Shown piece by piece: positions 17,134 to 26,588 of a stretch of 64,000 nucleotides of DNA. Numbering within the stretch: the stretch's first letter is position 1; each line of letters starts with the position of its first letter. A program made the position numbers and the translations under genes. The notes under the pieces were generated by a model. The model did no database searches, was not told the origin of the DNA, and saw nothing but the letters and a program-made list of their open reading frames with translations. This DNA is from Pseudomonadota bacterium (lineage in GTDB: Bacteria; Myxococcota_A; Polyangia; Polyangiales; Polyangiaceae): the NCBI GenBank assembly GCA_023432025.1, contig JAEYVE010000247.1, positions 1 through 64,000 of the forward strand. The letters run 5' to 3'.

Positions 17134-19068
17134 ATGAATAAAGGAACCGCAATCGTCGGGTTCTTCATGTCCTTCCTCGCGGGCATGTTCCTCATGTGGG
17201 GCATTGACCGTTCGGGCGGCGTGAACATCGCGGCAGAACAGGGCTCAGCGGCCGGCGTAGCCGACCACGGCTCGGCCACCATTCCGGTGACCAAGGACGA
17301 CCCCACCTGGGGCAACGCCACCGCACCCGTCACGATCGTCGAGATCAGCGACTTCGAGTGCCCCTTCTGCTCGCGCGTCAACCCCACGCTCAAGCAGATC
17401 AAGGAGACGTACGGCCCGGACAAGGTCCGCATCGTCTGGAAGCACAACCCGCTGCCGTTCCACAAGGCGGCCCGTCCCGCGCACGAGGCGGCCGCGACCG
17501 TCCACGCGCTCGGCGGTGACTTCTGGAAGTTCCACGACCTCGCCTTCTCCAACCAGAAGTCGCTCACGGACGAGAACATCAAGCAGTGGGCAGTCGCCTC
17601 GGGCGTCGACGCTGCCAAGTTCGACGCGGCCTTCAAGGCCAAGCAGTACGCGTCCAAGGTCGACCAGGACATGGCGCTCGCCCGCAAGATCGGCGCGAGC
17701 GGCACCCCGGCGTTCCGCATCAACGGCGTGGAGCTGAGCGGCGCGCAGCCGTTCCCCAAGTTCAAGGAAATCATCGACGCGCAGCTCGCCGAGGCCCAGA
17801 AGCTCGTGGCCTCGGGCGTGAAGCCCGCCGACGTCTACCCCAAGCTCGTCGCCCAGAACGCCAAGTCGGCGCCTGATCAGGCGAAGGGGGAAGAGCCGCC
17901 GGCGGACACCACGGTGTGGAAGGTGCCCGTCGGCGCCGACGACCCGGTCAAGGGCGCCAAGGACGCGCTCGTGACGCTCGTGATTTTCTCCGAGTTCCAG
18001 TGCCCCTTCTGCAAGCGTGTCGACCCGACGCTCAAGCAGATCTTGGACACGTACAAGAACGACGTGCGCATCGTTTGGAAGGACAACACGCTGCCCTTCC
18101 ACCCGCGCGCGGTGCCCGCCGCGACGCTCGCTCGCGTCGCCTTCACCGCCAAGGGGAACGACGGCTTCTGGCAGGCGCACGACAAGCTCTTCGAGAGTCA
18201 GCCCAAGCTCGAGGACGCAGATCTCCAGGCCATCGCGACCTCCATGGGCCTCTCGTGGGCTACGGTCGAGCAGGCGATCAAGACGAACAAGTTCGGCGAC
18301 AAGTTCGACGCTAGCCAAGACCTGGCGGCGGATCTCCAGGCCCGCGGCACCCCGCACTTCTTCGTGAACGGCATTCGCCTCGCAGGCGCTCAGCCCTTCG
18401 AGAAGTTCAAGGAGGTCATCGACGCGCAGCTCGCCAAGGCCAAGCAGATCGTTGCCAAGGGCACGGCGCGCGCGGCCGTCTACGACGAGATCATGAAGGA
18501 AGGCAAAGAGCCTCCGCCGCCCCAGAAAAAGGAAATCGGCGCGGCTCCTGCCGACTCTCCGATCAAGGGCAACAAGAACGCCAAGATCGTCATTCAGGAG
18601 TTCTCGGACTTCGAGTGCCCCTTCTGCTCGCGCGTCAATCCGACGATCGCGCAGGTCCTCGAGGAGTTCGGCAACGACGTGAAGGTCGTCTGGCGCAACC
18701 TGCCGCTGCCCTTCCACAAGAACGCTCCGCTCGCCGCGGAGGCCGCTTACGAGGTCTACAAGCAGAAGGGCGACAAGGCCTTCTGGGAGTACCACGACAA
18801 GCTGTTCGCTGCGCAGAAGGCGCCCGGCGGCATCGAGCGTGAAAACCTCGAGAAGTTCGCCACGGAGCTCGGCGTCGACATGGCCAAGTTCAAGCAGGCC
18901 CTCGACGACCGCACGCACAAGGCGCGCATCGAGGCGGACGCCAAGGCAGGCAACGACGCCGGCGTGACCGGCACGCCCGCCTTCATCGTGAACGGCTACT
19001 TCATCAGCGGTGCTCAGCCGATTGGCGCCTTCAAGAAGGTGATCAAGCGCGCCAAGAGCGAGCTCTGA
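17134..19068 (+). CDS. Membrane-anchored triple DsbA-like thioredoxin-fold protein
   Basis: 644 residues. An N-terminal hydrophobic helix (about 5-24) anchors it with the rest outside the cytoplasm. Three DsbA-like domains follow, each with a CPFC active site: Cys76/79, Cys290/293 and Cys495/498. Each has a downstream cis-Pro loop (GTPAF, GTPHF, GTPAF) and the LPFHK or LPFHP motif of this family. The domains are joined by Lys/Ala-rich linkers. Such proteins catalyse disulfide formation or exchange in exported proteins. The usual family member has one domain of about 200 residues, so this is a triplication. The paralogous triple-domain lipoprotein follows directly. A strong hairpin terminator lies after the stop. 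Confidence 0.9.
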   Translation: MNKGTAIVGFFMSFLAGMFLMWGIDRSGGVNIAAEQGSAAGVADHGSATIPVTKDDPTWGNATAPVTIVEISDFECPFCSRVNPTLKQIKETYGPDKVRIVWKHNPLPFHKAARPAHEAAATVHALGGDFWKFHDLAFSNQKSLTDENIKQWAVASGVDAAKFDAAFKAKQYASKVDQDMALARKIGASGTPAFRINGVELSGAQPFPKFKEIIDAQLAEAQKLVASGVKPADVYPKLVAQNAKSAPDQAKGEEPPADTTVWKVPVGADDPVKGAKDALVTLVIFSEFQCPFCKRVDPTLKQILDTYKNDVRIVWKDNTLPFHPRAVPAATLARVAFTAKGNDGFWQAHDKLFESQPKLEDADLQAIATSMGLSWATVEQAIKTNKFGDKFDASQDLAADLQARGTPHFFVNGIRLAGAQPFEKFKEVIDAQLAKAKQIVAKGTARAAVYDEIMKEGKEPPPPQKKEIGAAPADSPIKGNKNAKIVIQEFSDFECPFCSRVNPTIAQVLEEFGNDVKVVWRNLPLPFHKNAPLAAEAAYEVYKQKGDKAFWEYHDKLFAAQKAPGGIERENLEKFATELGVDMAKFKQALDDRTHKARIEADAKAGNDAGVTGTPAFIVNGYFISGAQPIGAFKKVIKRAKSEL

Positions 19069-19103
19069 GAAGAGCCCACGCTGCGGCGAAGCCGCAGCAA
19101 CCG

Positions 19104-19135
19104 AAAGGCCCGGGAGCGAAAGCTCCCGGGCCTTT
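19104..19135 (+). terminator. Intrinsic-type terminator hairpin
   Basis: A perfect 14-bp stem (19104-19117 with 19122-19135) closed by a GAAA tetraloop, just after the first triple-DsbA gene. The 3' arm ends in CCTTT followed by CTCATTG, so the U-tract is short. A smaller 8-bp hairpin (19080-19087 with 19091-19098) precedes it. Confidence 0.8.
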
Positions 19136-19258
19136 CTCATTGTCGCTTCCCCCATGACCCTCCGTCCACGGGCGCCCGACCAACGCATCTCTCCCCGCGC
19201 GCTATTGGCGAAAGCTGCCATCGCCTCTCGAGCGTTTTGCTGCGAGCATCCCCCCGCC

Positions 19259-21271
19259 ATGTCACGCCCCGAACGAGCGAACGTCCCACTCCGGAGCCCG
19301 GCCTTTTGGGTCACGCTCCTCTTTTCTTGGCTCACGCTCCTCGTCACCTTGGCGTGCTCGAGCACTCCGCCCGCGACCAAGACTCCCGCCGCTGACGGCG
19401 CTGCCTTTTCCCCGACGGAGCCCGGCACGCCGCTCCCGGGTGAGCCGCGGACGCTGCTCACCGTAGAAGCGGACGATCCGCTGCTCGGAAGCCCCACCGC
19501 GGAGGTCACGCTGGTGGCGTTTTTGGATTTTCAGTGCCCGTTCTGTGCGCGCGGCTTCGACACTTTGATGACGCTCGCCACCGAGTACGGCCCGGAGCGT
19601 CTGCGCATCGTCGTCAAACACCTCCCCCTCGACTTCCATCCCGACGCGCTGCCTGCGGCCGTGGCCGCTCAAGCCGTGCGTGACGTCGCCGGCAACCCCG
19701 CCTTCTTCGACTACGCCGCACAGCTCATGGCGCACCAACGCAGCCTGAGCGCGCCAGCGCTCGCGGACTTCGCTCAGTCGGTCGGCGTCGAACGCAGCCT
19801 CTACAACGACGCCGTCGCGGACGAGGCCACGGTGCGCGCCGTCGCCAACGACATGCGCGTTGCAGCACGCCTGGGCGTGGACGGAACGCCTGCGTTCTTC
19901 GTCAACGGTGTGTCTCTCGCCGGCGCGCTGCCCATCGAAAACTTCCGCGCCGTCATCGACGCCGAGAGCAACGCCATGGCCGCCAGCACGCGGCAAGGCA
20001 AGTCCTGGGCGGACGCCTACCGGAGCCGGCTCGACGAAAACCTACGCGGCGGCTTGGCGGCGCGCATCCTCGGGGAAGATCCCTCGACGTACCGCGTTCC
20101 CGTCGATGGCTCGCCCACGAAGGGCCCCGACGACGCGCTCGTGACGCTCGTCGAGTTCTCCGACTTCGAGTGCCCCTTCTGCAAAACGGCGCAAGGAACC
20201 GTGGAGCAACTCTTGGAGCGCTACCCGGGCAAGCTGCGCGTCGTGTTCAAGCAGCTGCCTTTGCCGTTTCACCGCCGTGCGGAGCCCGCGGCTCGCCTCG
20301 CGGATCTGGTGTACCGCGAGAAGGGCGCGGACAAATTCTGGCAGGCTGTGAGTGGTTTGTTTGCGAGCGCTCCTCGGCTCGACGACGAGCGGCTCGTTCA
20401 GCTCGGAGTGGAGCTCGGTCTCAAGCCGGACGAAGTGCGAGCGGCGCTCGCCCGCCCGGAGCGCCCCGAGCGACTGGTCAAAGACGCCACGCTCGCCGAG
20501 GACGTCGGGGCCAACGGTACGCCCCACTTCTTCATCAACGGCAAACGCCTGAGCGGAGCGTTGCCTCTCGAGGCCTTCCAAGCGGTCGTGGACTCGGAGC
20601 TCGAAGCCGCGGAGCGGCTGGTCGGCGCCGGGACGCCCCCCGCCAAACTCTACGACCAGCTCATGGCGAGCGGCATCGCGCCCGGCGCCCCTCAGAAGCT
20701 CGCCGAGCTGCCGCCCGACGCTCCCCAGCTCGATGAGGCGGGGCGCCCCGCCCGCGGCCCCAAGACGGCTCCCCTCGTCATTCATGTGTTCAGCGACTTC
20801 CAGTGCCCGTACTGCAAGCGCGCCGAAGCCACGCTGAACGAGCTGGACGCGGAGCTCCCCGGCAAGGTCCGTTTCGTCTGGCACAACCTGCCGCTCGAGT
20901 TCCACGACCACGCGCGGCCCGCTGCGCGCGCCGCGCTCGAGGCCTACGCGCAAAAGGGCGACGCCGGCTTCTGGAAGATGCACGCCGCATTGTTCGACCT
21001 CGGCGGCGACGAGCCCGCGCTCACCCACGACGCGCTCGTCGCGCACGCGCGCAGCATCGGCCTCGACACGAAGCGCTTCGAAAAGGCCCTCGCGAGCGGC
21101 GCGCACGAAGCGTCCATCGAAGCAGACGAACAGCTCGCCCAGGCCCTCGGCATTTCGGGCACGCCGGCGTTCGTCGTGGGCGACTACCTCATCAAAGGGG
21201 CGCGGCCGCTTTCGTACTTCTTGCGCGTGACGCGCTTGGTTCTGGACGAAAAAGCAGCCGCTGCGCGCTGA
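19259..21271 (+). CDS. Triple DsbA-like lipoprotein
   Basis: 670 residues from ATG 19259. This start gives a signal with the lipobox LVTLAC; the frame is open upstream to 19154 but adds nothing signal-like. Three DsbA-like domains follow with active sites C93PFC96, C305PFC308 and C516PYC519, each with a cis-Pro loop (GTPAF, GTPHF, GTPAF). The layout matches the preceding gene, so the pair arose by duplication of a triple-domain ancestor, but one copy has a membrane helix and the other a lipid anchor. Probably acts on disulfides in the periplasm or at the cell surface. No DsbB or VKOR partner is in the window. Confidence 0.88.
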   Translation: MSRPERANVPLRSPAFWVTLLFSWLTLLVTLACSSTPPATKTPAADGAAFSPTEPGTPLPGEPRTLLTVEADDPLLGSPTAEVTLVAFLDFQCPFCARGFDTLMTLATEYGPERLRIVVKHLPLDFHPDALPAAVAAQAVRDVAGNPAFFDYAAQLMAHQRSLSAPALADFAQSVGVERSLYNDAVADEATVRAVANDMRVAARLGVDGTPAFFVNGVSLAGALPIENFRAVIDAESNAMAASTRQGKSWADAYRSRLDENLRGGLAARILGEDPSTYRVPVDGSPTKGPDDALVTLVEFSDFECPFCKTAQGTVEQLLERYPGKLRVVFKQLPLPFHRRAEPAARLADLVYREKGADKFWQAVSGLFASAPRLDDERLVQLGVELGLKPDEVRAALARPERPERLVKDATLAEDVGANGTPHFFINGKRLSGALPLEAFQAVVDSELEAAERLVGAGTPPAKLYDQLMASGIAPGAPQKLAELPPDAPQLDEAGRPARGPKTAPLVIHVFSDFQCPYCKRAEATLNELDAELPGKVRFVWHNLPLEFHDHARPAARAALEAYAQKGDAGFWKMHAALFDLGGDEPALTHDALVAHARSIGLDTKRFEKALASGAHEASIEADEQLAQALGISGTPAFVVGDYLIKGARPLSYFLRVTRLVLDEKAAAAR

Positions 21272-21280
21272 GCCGTGCGT

Positions 21281-23326
21281 TCACTCGGCGCGAGGCTTTT
21301 GCGTGGCGCTGCGCTTTTCGATGGTGACGATGGTCTGCTGCAAAGCGTCCGTCTTGCGCAGGCACTCGTAGCAATCGCCCTTTTTGCCAGCACCGCAGCC
21401 CGTGGTGCTGGTGAGAGGCCGCAAGAACTCGAGCGAGCGAGCGTCTCCGACGTTCTTCGCTTGTTGCAGGAGCTTCGAGAACTCCGCGCACGTTTGCGCC
21501 CGACGCAGCGCAACCGCCACTTCCAGCGCAGGAGAGGCGGCCAGCTGGAAGTCCTTCGAGCGCAGCAACTTTTCCGCCGTTGCCTTCACGGCGGGGCGCA
21601 CGCCGCGCGTGTGGGCCAAGTCGTAAACGATGTCGGCGCCGCGCGTGCCCATGGGGCCTTCCAGAAGTCGGAACGTGGCGCTGCTGGCGGCCGGCGCCTG
21701 GGCGGAGCGAAAGAGCACCCCGGCGATGCGCGGGCTCTCGTTCAGCTTCGGGTCGATGGCGAGCGCGTCACTCACCGCAGCGACGGCGCCTTCGAAGTCG
21801 CTCGCTTTGGCGCGCGCGCGCGCCAAAGCAACCAACACGGCCCCCTCCGAAGGTAGCTCCTTGGCGAGCGCCTCCACCGCAGCAAGGCCCTCCTGGTCCG
21901 CACGCTCGAGGCGCGCTTGGAGCGGATCCTGCGGTGCGTCCGCACGCTGCTGCGCCTCTGGTGTGCCCGACATGCTGCCAACGGGGACGAAACCCGCAGA
22001 AGACGACTCCGCTCCGTCACCGCGCGACACCGTAAGGACCACCGCGACGACCGCCGTCACGATACCGAGCACCCCAAAAGCGAGCGCGCCGAGCAAGACC
22101 CGCCCCGGCACGGCCTGCGCCCAGGTACCCAACGGAGCCGGAAGATCCCCCTTTTTCGTGTCCAGGTACTTTGCAGCTTCCTGAAGGCGCGTGACGAGGC
22201 GCTCCGCCGTCGTGTAGCCCACCACTGCCGGCGGGGGCGAGGGCAAGAGATCCGGCGCCAGCGCGGCGGCGCCCGAGCGCAAGGCGGAAGGACGAGAAGC
22301 CTCGACCAAGCTGTCTGCGAGGCTCGGCGCCGAGGCACGCGACAGGAGCGCGCTCGGCATGTGCGCCGCGGAGTCTCGATACGAAGAGGGGCCTCCAATC
22401 ACCGAGGTGGGCGAGCCGCCCGCCAAGGTGAACAAGCGGCTGTCCGGGGCAGGCACGGAGCCGAGGAGGGCCTCGATGCAGACGTACGCTTCCGCGGCAG
22501 ACTGAATGCGCTCGTCCGCCTCGCGCGCGAGGAGCCGATGAACGAAGCTCTCCACGGCCGGAGGCACCGAAACTCCGGGAGCGCGCTGCGAAAACGTGGG
22601 CACGGGCTGCGACAACATTTGCCCTAGAATCGCCACCTGGTTCTTGGCCACGTAGGGACGCACGCCCGCGATCATTTCGAACAGCATCACCCCGAACGCG
22701 AACAAATCCGCGCGACCGTCCACGGCCTGGCCGAGCGCTTGCTCCGGCGCCATGTACTCCGGGGTACCGTAGACCATGCCGGCCTTGGTGATGGGTTTGT
22801 TCGTGTCGCCTTCCACCTCGCCCATGGGCACCTTGGCGATCCCGAAGTCGAGCACTTTGGCGAAGTCCGGATCGGCGCCCTTTTGCACGAGCATCACGTT
22901 CTCGGGCTTGAGGTCCCGGTGCACGATCTCGAGCGCATGTGCGGCCGCGAGCGCTGCGGCGATTTGCCGCGCGATGTGGAGAGCACGCGCCGCGGGCATC
23001 GGGCCACGCGCCACTTCGTCCCGGAGGGAGCGGCCTTCCACGAACTCCAGCACCAGGTACACGGAGCCGTCCGGCAGTTTTCCGAAGTCCGTCGCCGCTG
23101 CGATGTTCGGGTGATCGATGTGGGCCGCCGCCATCGCCTCCCGCTCGAAGCGCGCGACGACCTCCGGCACCTGCGTCAGCTGACGGTGAAGAATTTTCAC
23201 CGCCAGACGCTTGCGCATCAGAACGTGCTCGGCCGCGTAGACCCGCCCCATGCCGCCCTCTCCGAGGAGGACGTCGAGGCGATAGCGGTCAGCGAGCACG
23301 GTGCCGAGAAGCGCGTCGCCGCTCAA
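21281..23326 (-). CDS. Ser/Thr protein kinase with membrane anchor
   Basis: 681 residues. Kinase domain about 14-275 with GEGGMGRVY, the Lys in AVKIL, HRDLKPEN, DFGIAKV and GTPEYMAPEQALG, all intact. A disordered Ser/Ala/Pro-rich linker leads to one TM helix (about 405-428), so the kinase is cytoplasmic and the C-terminal helical region (about 470-680, TPR-like) is outside. The region after the TM has several Cys (QTCAEFSKLL, TTGCGAGKKGDCYECLR). It ends 9 bp from the convergent DsbA-like gene. Whether the Cys-rich outer part is a client of the neighbouring disulfide proteins is only a thought. Confidence 0.9.
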   Translation of the reverse strand: MSGDALLGTVLADRYRLDVLLGEGGMGRVYAAEHVLMRKRLAVKILHRQLTQVPEVVARFEREAMAAAHIDHPNIAAATDFGKLPDGSVYLVLEFVEGRSLRDEVARGPMPAARALHIARQIAAALAAAHALEIVHRDLKPENVMLVQKGADPDFAKVLDFGIAKVPMGEVEGDTNKPITKAGMVYGTPEYMAPEQALGQAVDGRADLFAFGVMLFEMIAGVRPYVAKNQVAILGQMLSQPVPTFSQRAPGVSVPPAVESFVHRLLAREADERIQSAAEAYVCIEALLGSVPAPDSRLFTLAGGSPTSVIGGPSSYRDSAAHMPSALLSRASAPSLADSLVEASRPSALRSGAAALAPDLLPSPPPAVVGYTTAERLVTRLQEAAKYLDTKKGDLPAPLGTWAQAVPGRVLLGALAFGVLGIVTAVVAVVLTVSRGDGAESSSAGFVPVGSMSGTPEAQQRADAPQDPLQARLERADQEGLAAVEALAKELPSEGAVLVALARARAKASDFEGAVAAVSDALAIDPKLNESPRIAGVLFRSAQAPAASSATFRLLEGPMGTRGADIVYDLAHTRGVRPAVKATAEKLLRSKDFQLAASPALEVAVALRRAQTCAEFSKLLQQAKNVGDARSLEFLRPLTSTTGCGAGKKGDCYECLRKTDALQQTIVTIEKRSATQKPRAE

Positions 23327-23449
23327 CCGACCCCCTCGGGGAGCATGTCTGGATCACCCGCTGGCGTTTGCGGCACGGCGCCCATTGTAGTCCTCGACGG
23401 CCGACCAACCAGCGAACCTAACCGATCGGCCCGGCCACCGAATTTCCGA

Positions 23450-23480
23450 AAAAAAGGCCTCTCCCTCACGGAAGAGGCCC
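23450..23480 (-). terminator. Intrinsic terminator of the PilZ membrane protein gene
   Basis: Read on the minus strand: a GGCCTCT/AGAGGCC stem (23474-23480 with 23457-23463, 10-nt loop) followed at once by seven Ts (complement of 23450-23456). It lies 13 bp past the stop at 23493. A textbook factor-independent terminator. Confidence 0.88.
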
Positions 23481-23492
23481 GATTGAGCAAGC

Positions 23493-25025
23493 TCAGTAGG
23501 GATTTTCGGCTTCCGGAACGCGCGGGGCCACTTCTTGGGGAGCCTCTTTGGGCGTTTCTTTGGGCGCTTGCGGGGCCGGCTCGGCCGGAGCCGGCGGGGG
23601 CGCCTCTTCCGAGGGCGCCTTTTCCTCCGCGGGAGCGGCCGGCTTGGGCGCTGGTTTGGGAGCCGGACGCGGAGCGCGGACGGGCGTCTTGGGCGCAGGC
23701 TTTTCTTCCGCCGTGGGAGCTGGCGCCGCCACTTCGGGCGCCGCGCTCGGTGCCGCTTCCGCCGAAGCCGGCGCGCTCGCGTCTGGCGCCGCAACCGGAA
23801 GCGCGACGCTCGGTGCGGGCGTGGTTTCCGGCACCGGACTCGGAACCGGCGGCAGCGTGGGCTCGGGCTGCACAGCAGCAGGCGCCGGCTCGGGCGGCAC
23901 CTCGTGCCCGCGCTTGCTCAACAAGTAGATTCCGCCAGCCACCGCCGCAGCAACCAGCAAGAGGAGCACGGCCTTGCCGCCACTCCCTTCCTCCTCCACT
24001 TCGGGAAGTGGAGGACGCGAGGGACGTCGCGGAGGACGGCGGTCGGCCGCAGGCGGCACCGTCGAAGCAGCGCGCTCCGCTGCGAGAATCGACGCCGGCG
24101 TCGGTGGGCGCGACGGCGATGGCTCTGGCGCTGCGACGTCCTTTCCGAGCTCTTCGTCCGGCGCGGAGCCGCGCTTGGAGCTGGGAGGCGGAAGCGATTC
24201 TTTTTCGGCTGCGGCCTCCTCGGGCAGCGCGGTCTTAACGAGCTCGTCGGGTGCGGCGCTCGGCGAAGCCGCGTCGGGCAAAGATGTCAGCGCATCGTGG
24301 GCCCACGCCGCTGCAGCTGCTTCCTCCGCCGCTGGCGGCTCGGAGCTGTCACCGCTCCGTTTCGTTTCTACGCCCCGATCGGGTGGCAGCGGCGATGGAG
24401 TCGGCGCTGCAAACGACGGTGGCTTGGGTGCAGACGACGGCGCTTGGGGTGCGGACGAAGCCGCTGGCGACGGAGCCTCGGAGGCAGCCGCAGCAGCCTG
24501 CTGGAGGGCGTCCTGCAATAGCTCCACGGCCGGCTTCAACACCGTCCGGTCTTCCGGCGGCGGCTGAGAGCCGGAAGTCACCGGAAACACAGGCGCAGGC
24601 GGCAAGCTCGAGCCCACCACCGGAGGCAACGAGCCTCCTGGAGGCGGGACCGGCCCGGAGTCGTACGCACCTTCACCGCCGGGCGCGCGCGACTTGAGGA
24701 GTCGCTCGATGATGGCGCGCGAGTCCTCGTCGATCTTGATGAACTTGACGCCCATGCCGCCCGGCTTCTCGGGAGTCGAGTCCGACTGCTCCCGCTTCCA
24801 GACGACGCGGCCCACGCCCTGCATCACCTTCTGGTCCTCGGCTATCTTCACCTCGAACTTCAGCAAGGTGCCCGCCGGAAACGGCGAAGGCGTCTTGATG
24901 AACATGCCACCGCGACTCACGTCGTACGAGTGATGCTCGATGAACTCGTCGATCGTGGCGCTGCGGTAGCGGACGGTCATCGTCAGCACCTTGGCGCGCG
25001 GGTCCTTGCGGGTGTTTTGGGACAT
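23493..25025 (-). CDS. PilZ-domain protein with TM segment and Pro/Ala-rich tail
   Basis: 510 residues from ATG 25025, preceded by AGGAG seven bases upstream. The N-terminal PilZ domain (about 5-110) keeps both c-di-GMP motifs: RKDPR (RxxxR) and DVSRGG (DxSxxG). Then come a long low-complexity Ser/Pro/Ala region, one TM helix (about 353-375, AVLLLLVAAAVAGGIYLL) and a Pro/Ala/Glu-rich C-terminal part that would lie outside the cytoplasm. This layout could let c-di-GMP control something in the envelope. I recognise no known effector domain in the tail. Divergent from a second PilZ gene 89 bp away, with its own terminator downstream. Confidence 0.85.
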   Translation of the reverse strand: MSQNTRKDPRAKVLTMTVRYRSATIDEFIEHHSYDVSRGGMFIKTPSPFPAGTLLKFEVKIAEDQKVMQGVGRVVWKREQSDSTPEKPGGMGVKFIKIDEDSRAIIERLLKSRAPGGEGAYDSGPVPPPGGSLPPVVGSSLPPAPVFPVTSGSQPPPEDRTVLKPAVELLQDALQQAAAAASEAPSPAASSAPQAPSSAPKPPSFAAPTPSPLPPDRGVETKRSGDSSEPPAAEEAAAAAWAHDALTSLPDAASPSAAPDELVKTALPEEAAAEKESLPPPSSKRGSAPDEELGKDVAAPEPSPSRPPTPASILAAERAASTVPPAADRRPPRRPSRPPLPEVEEEGSGGKAVLLLLVAAAVAGGIYLLSKRGHEVPPEPAPAAVQPEPTLPPVPSPVPETTPAPSVALPVAAPDASAPASAEAAPSAAPEVAAPAPTAEEKPAPKTPVRAPRPAPKPAPKPAAPAEEKAPSEEAPPPAPAEPAPQAPKETPKEAPQEVAPRVPEAENPY

Positions 25026-25114
25026 CAGAAAGCTCCTCACGGGCACGCGAAATCCGGCTACGGCTTTCGCGCCGGCCGTATCCTAGCGGACGGAGCACGC
25101 GGGAGGAAAATCCC

Positions 25115-25468
25115 ATGGTAGCCTGCGGAGTGCCGATGGCCCCTTGGAACCATTTCCGTGCCTACGACCGGTTCCGCGTTCAGCTCGCGGCCACCATGAC
25201 GGTGCCTAGCCGCGGGCTGGAAGCACAAGGTCGCATCCAAGATCTCGGGCTGGGCGGAGCGTCCCTCGAGGTCGCGCAGCCGCTCCGGCTCGGCGAGCCG
25301 GTCCAAATCCGCGTCTGGGTCCCCGGCGCCACTCTCCAAGCGGAGGTCGCGTGGGTCGCGTGGGCCACCAGTGGCGCCGCGCGGGCTGGCGTGCGCTTCC
25401 GCCCCGAGTCGGTGGAAGCCGTGAGTGAGCTCTTGTCGCTCGTGGTGCAAAACGTAGAAGCCGGCTGA
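25115..25468 (+). CDS. Small PilZ-domain protein
   Basis: 117 residues, a single PilZ domain. ATG 25115 has GGGAGGA nine bases upstream. The first c-di-GMP motif is present (RAYDR, RxxxR), but the second reads DLGLGG where DxSxxG is usual, so Ser is replaced by Gly and binding may be weaker or lost. Family members bind c-di-GMP and adjust partner proteins in motility or envelope functions. It is divergent from the large PilZ membrane protein and convergent with the glyoxalase II gene. Confidence 0.85.
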   Translation: MVACGVPMAPWNHFRAYDRFRVQLAATMTVPSRGLEAQGRIQDLGLGGASLEVAQPLRLGEPVQIRVWVPGATLQAEVAWVAWATSGAARAGVRFRPESVEAVSELLSLVVQNVEAG

Positions 25469-25478
25469 GTCGCGTGGC

Positions 25479-26243
25479 CTAAAACTCGTCCTTCAGCTTG
25501 CGCACGCGCGCCAGCACGTCGACGGGGGCGGCGCCCGGCTCGAGCCCCGCGGCACGCGCGACGGCGTCCACGTGGCACCGCAAGAAGGGATTGGTGCGGC
25601 GCTCGTCCGCAAGCGTTGTCGGCGTGGTGGGCGCTCCCGCCGAGCGCTGCTCCGCCACGTGCGCCCGACGACGCTCGATGTCTTGGTTGTCGGGCTCGAG
25701 GCTCGCGGCGAAGCGCAAGTTGTTCTCCGTGTACTCGTGACCAAAGTAAAAGTGCGTGTCGTCCGGCAGCGAGCCGAGCTTGTCGTTCAAGGACTCGTAC
25801 ATTTGAGCCGGCGTGCCCTCGAACAAGCGCCCGCAGCCCGCGGCAAACAGTGTGTCGCCCGTGAACGCCGAGCCATGCCCCGAGTAGGCAATGGCGCCCA
25901 GCGTGTGCCCCGGAATGTGCAGCACGTCGAAAGACAGCTCGACGATGTCGAAGCGCTCGCCGTGCTCCAGAAAGCGAGTCTGCCCCGGAATGCGTTCGCG
26001 ATCGGAAGCGTGCCCATACACGTCGATGCGCGGATGACGTCGCAAGAGCTCGTCGTTTCCACCGACGTGATCGTGGTGGTGGTGCGTGTTCAAGATGCCG
26101 CGCAGCCGAAGGCCACGTTCGTAAAGAGCCGCCAGCACCGGCGCCGCTTCACTCGGATCGACCACGACGCAATCGTCGCTGTGCTCGGCATGCACCAGGT
26201 ACGCGTAGTTGTCGCGGAGGCACGGTACGGGATGAACGCGCAT
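25479..26243 (-). CDS. gloB: Hydroxyacylglutathione hydrolase (glyoxalase II)
   Basis: 254 residues from ATG 26243 (MRVHPVPCLRDNYAYLV), the standard GloB start; an upstream in-frame extension to 26303 is not needed. Metallo-beta-lactamase fold with the metal motif THHHHDHVGGND, the later metal ligands in IPGHTLGA, FTGDTLF and FGHEYT, and the C-terminal glutathione-binding helices. It hydrolyses S-lactoylglutathione to lactate, the second step of methylglyoxal detoxification. Length is as usual for the family. It stands alone; no glyoxalase I gene is visible. Confidence 0.95.
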   Translation of the reverse strand: MRVHPVPCLRDNYAYLVHAEHSDDCVVVDPSEAAPVLAALYERGLRLRGILNTHHHHDHVGGNDELLRRHPRIDVYGHASDRERIPGQTRFLEHGERFDIVELSFDVLHIPGHTLGAIAYSGHGSAFTGDTLFAAGCGRLFEGTPAQMYESLNDKLGSLPDDTHFYFGHEYTENNLRFAASLEPDNQDIERRRAHVAEQRSAGAPTTPTTLADERRTNPFLRCHVDAVARAAGLEPGAAPVDVLARVRKLKDEF

Positions 26244-26588
26244 GAAAATGAACGTACCACCATCGGCGGCGTGCCTGTCCAAAGCGAACCGCCGGCCGCG
26301 CAACGTCGCAATATTCGCCTGGAAATGCGCGCACGCCGCCGCGAAGCCCCCGCCAGCTCGTGTGCGTTCTCCCCGTTGCGCCCCCGAAGCCCTGTCCCCC
26401 TACCCGCTCGAGGTAGCCGCCCTCGGGACCGCGACCGCAAGGCGTCGACTCGTCGGCGACGAAAGGACCCGGGAATATGACACCCTCGCGCCCCCCCCCG
26501 GACGCCGACCGCTTCCCAAAGGCGCTTTTCACAGGCCGCCCCCTGCGCTACACACCGCTCCCCCTGGAGCCCTCGCGGCGCCAGGCAC
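26244..26588. other. Intergenic region between gloB and tRNA-Arg
   Basis: 345 bp without a supportable gene. Overlapping open frames on both strands are Arg/Pro-rich and look like non-coding high-GC sequence. It must contain the promoters of gloB (minus strand) and of the tRNA (plus strand), but I see no clear -35/-10 pair. Confidence 0.4.

Noticed and set aside
17245..19509. 754-residue open frame opposite the first triple-DsbA gene
   Set aside because: No domain pattern and strongly biased composition; it is the complement of a well supported gene.
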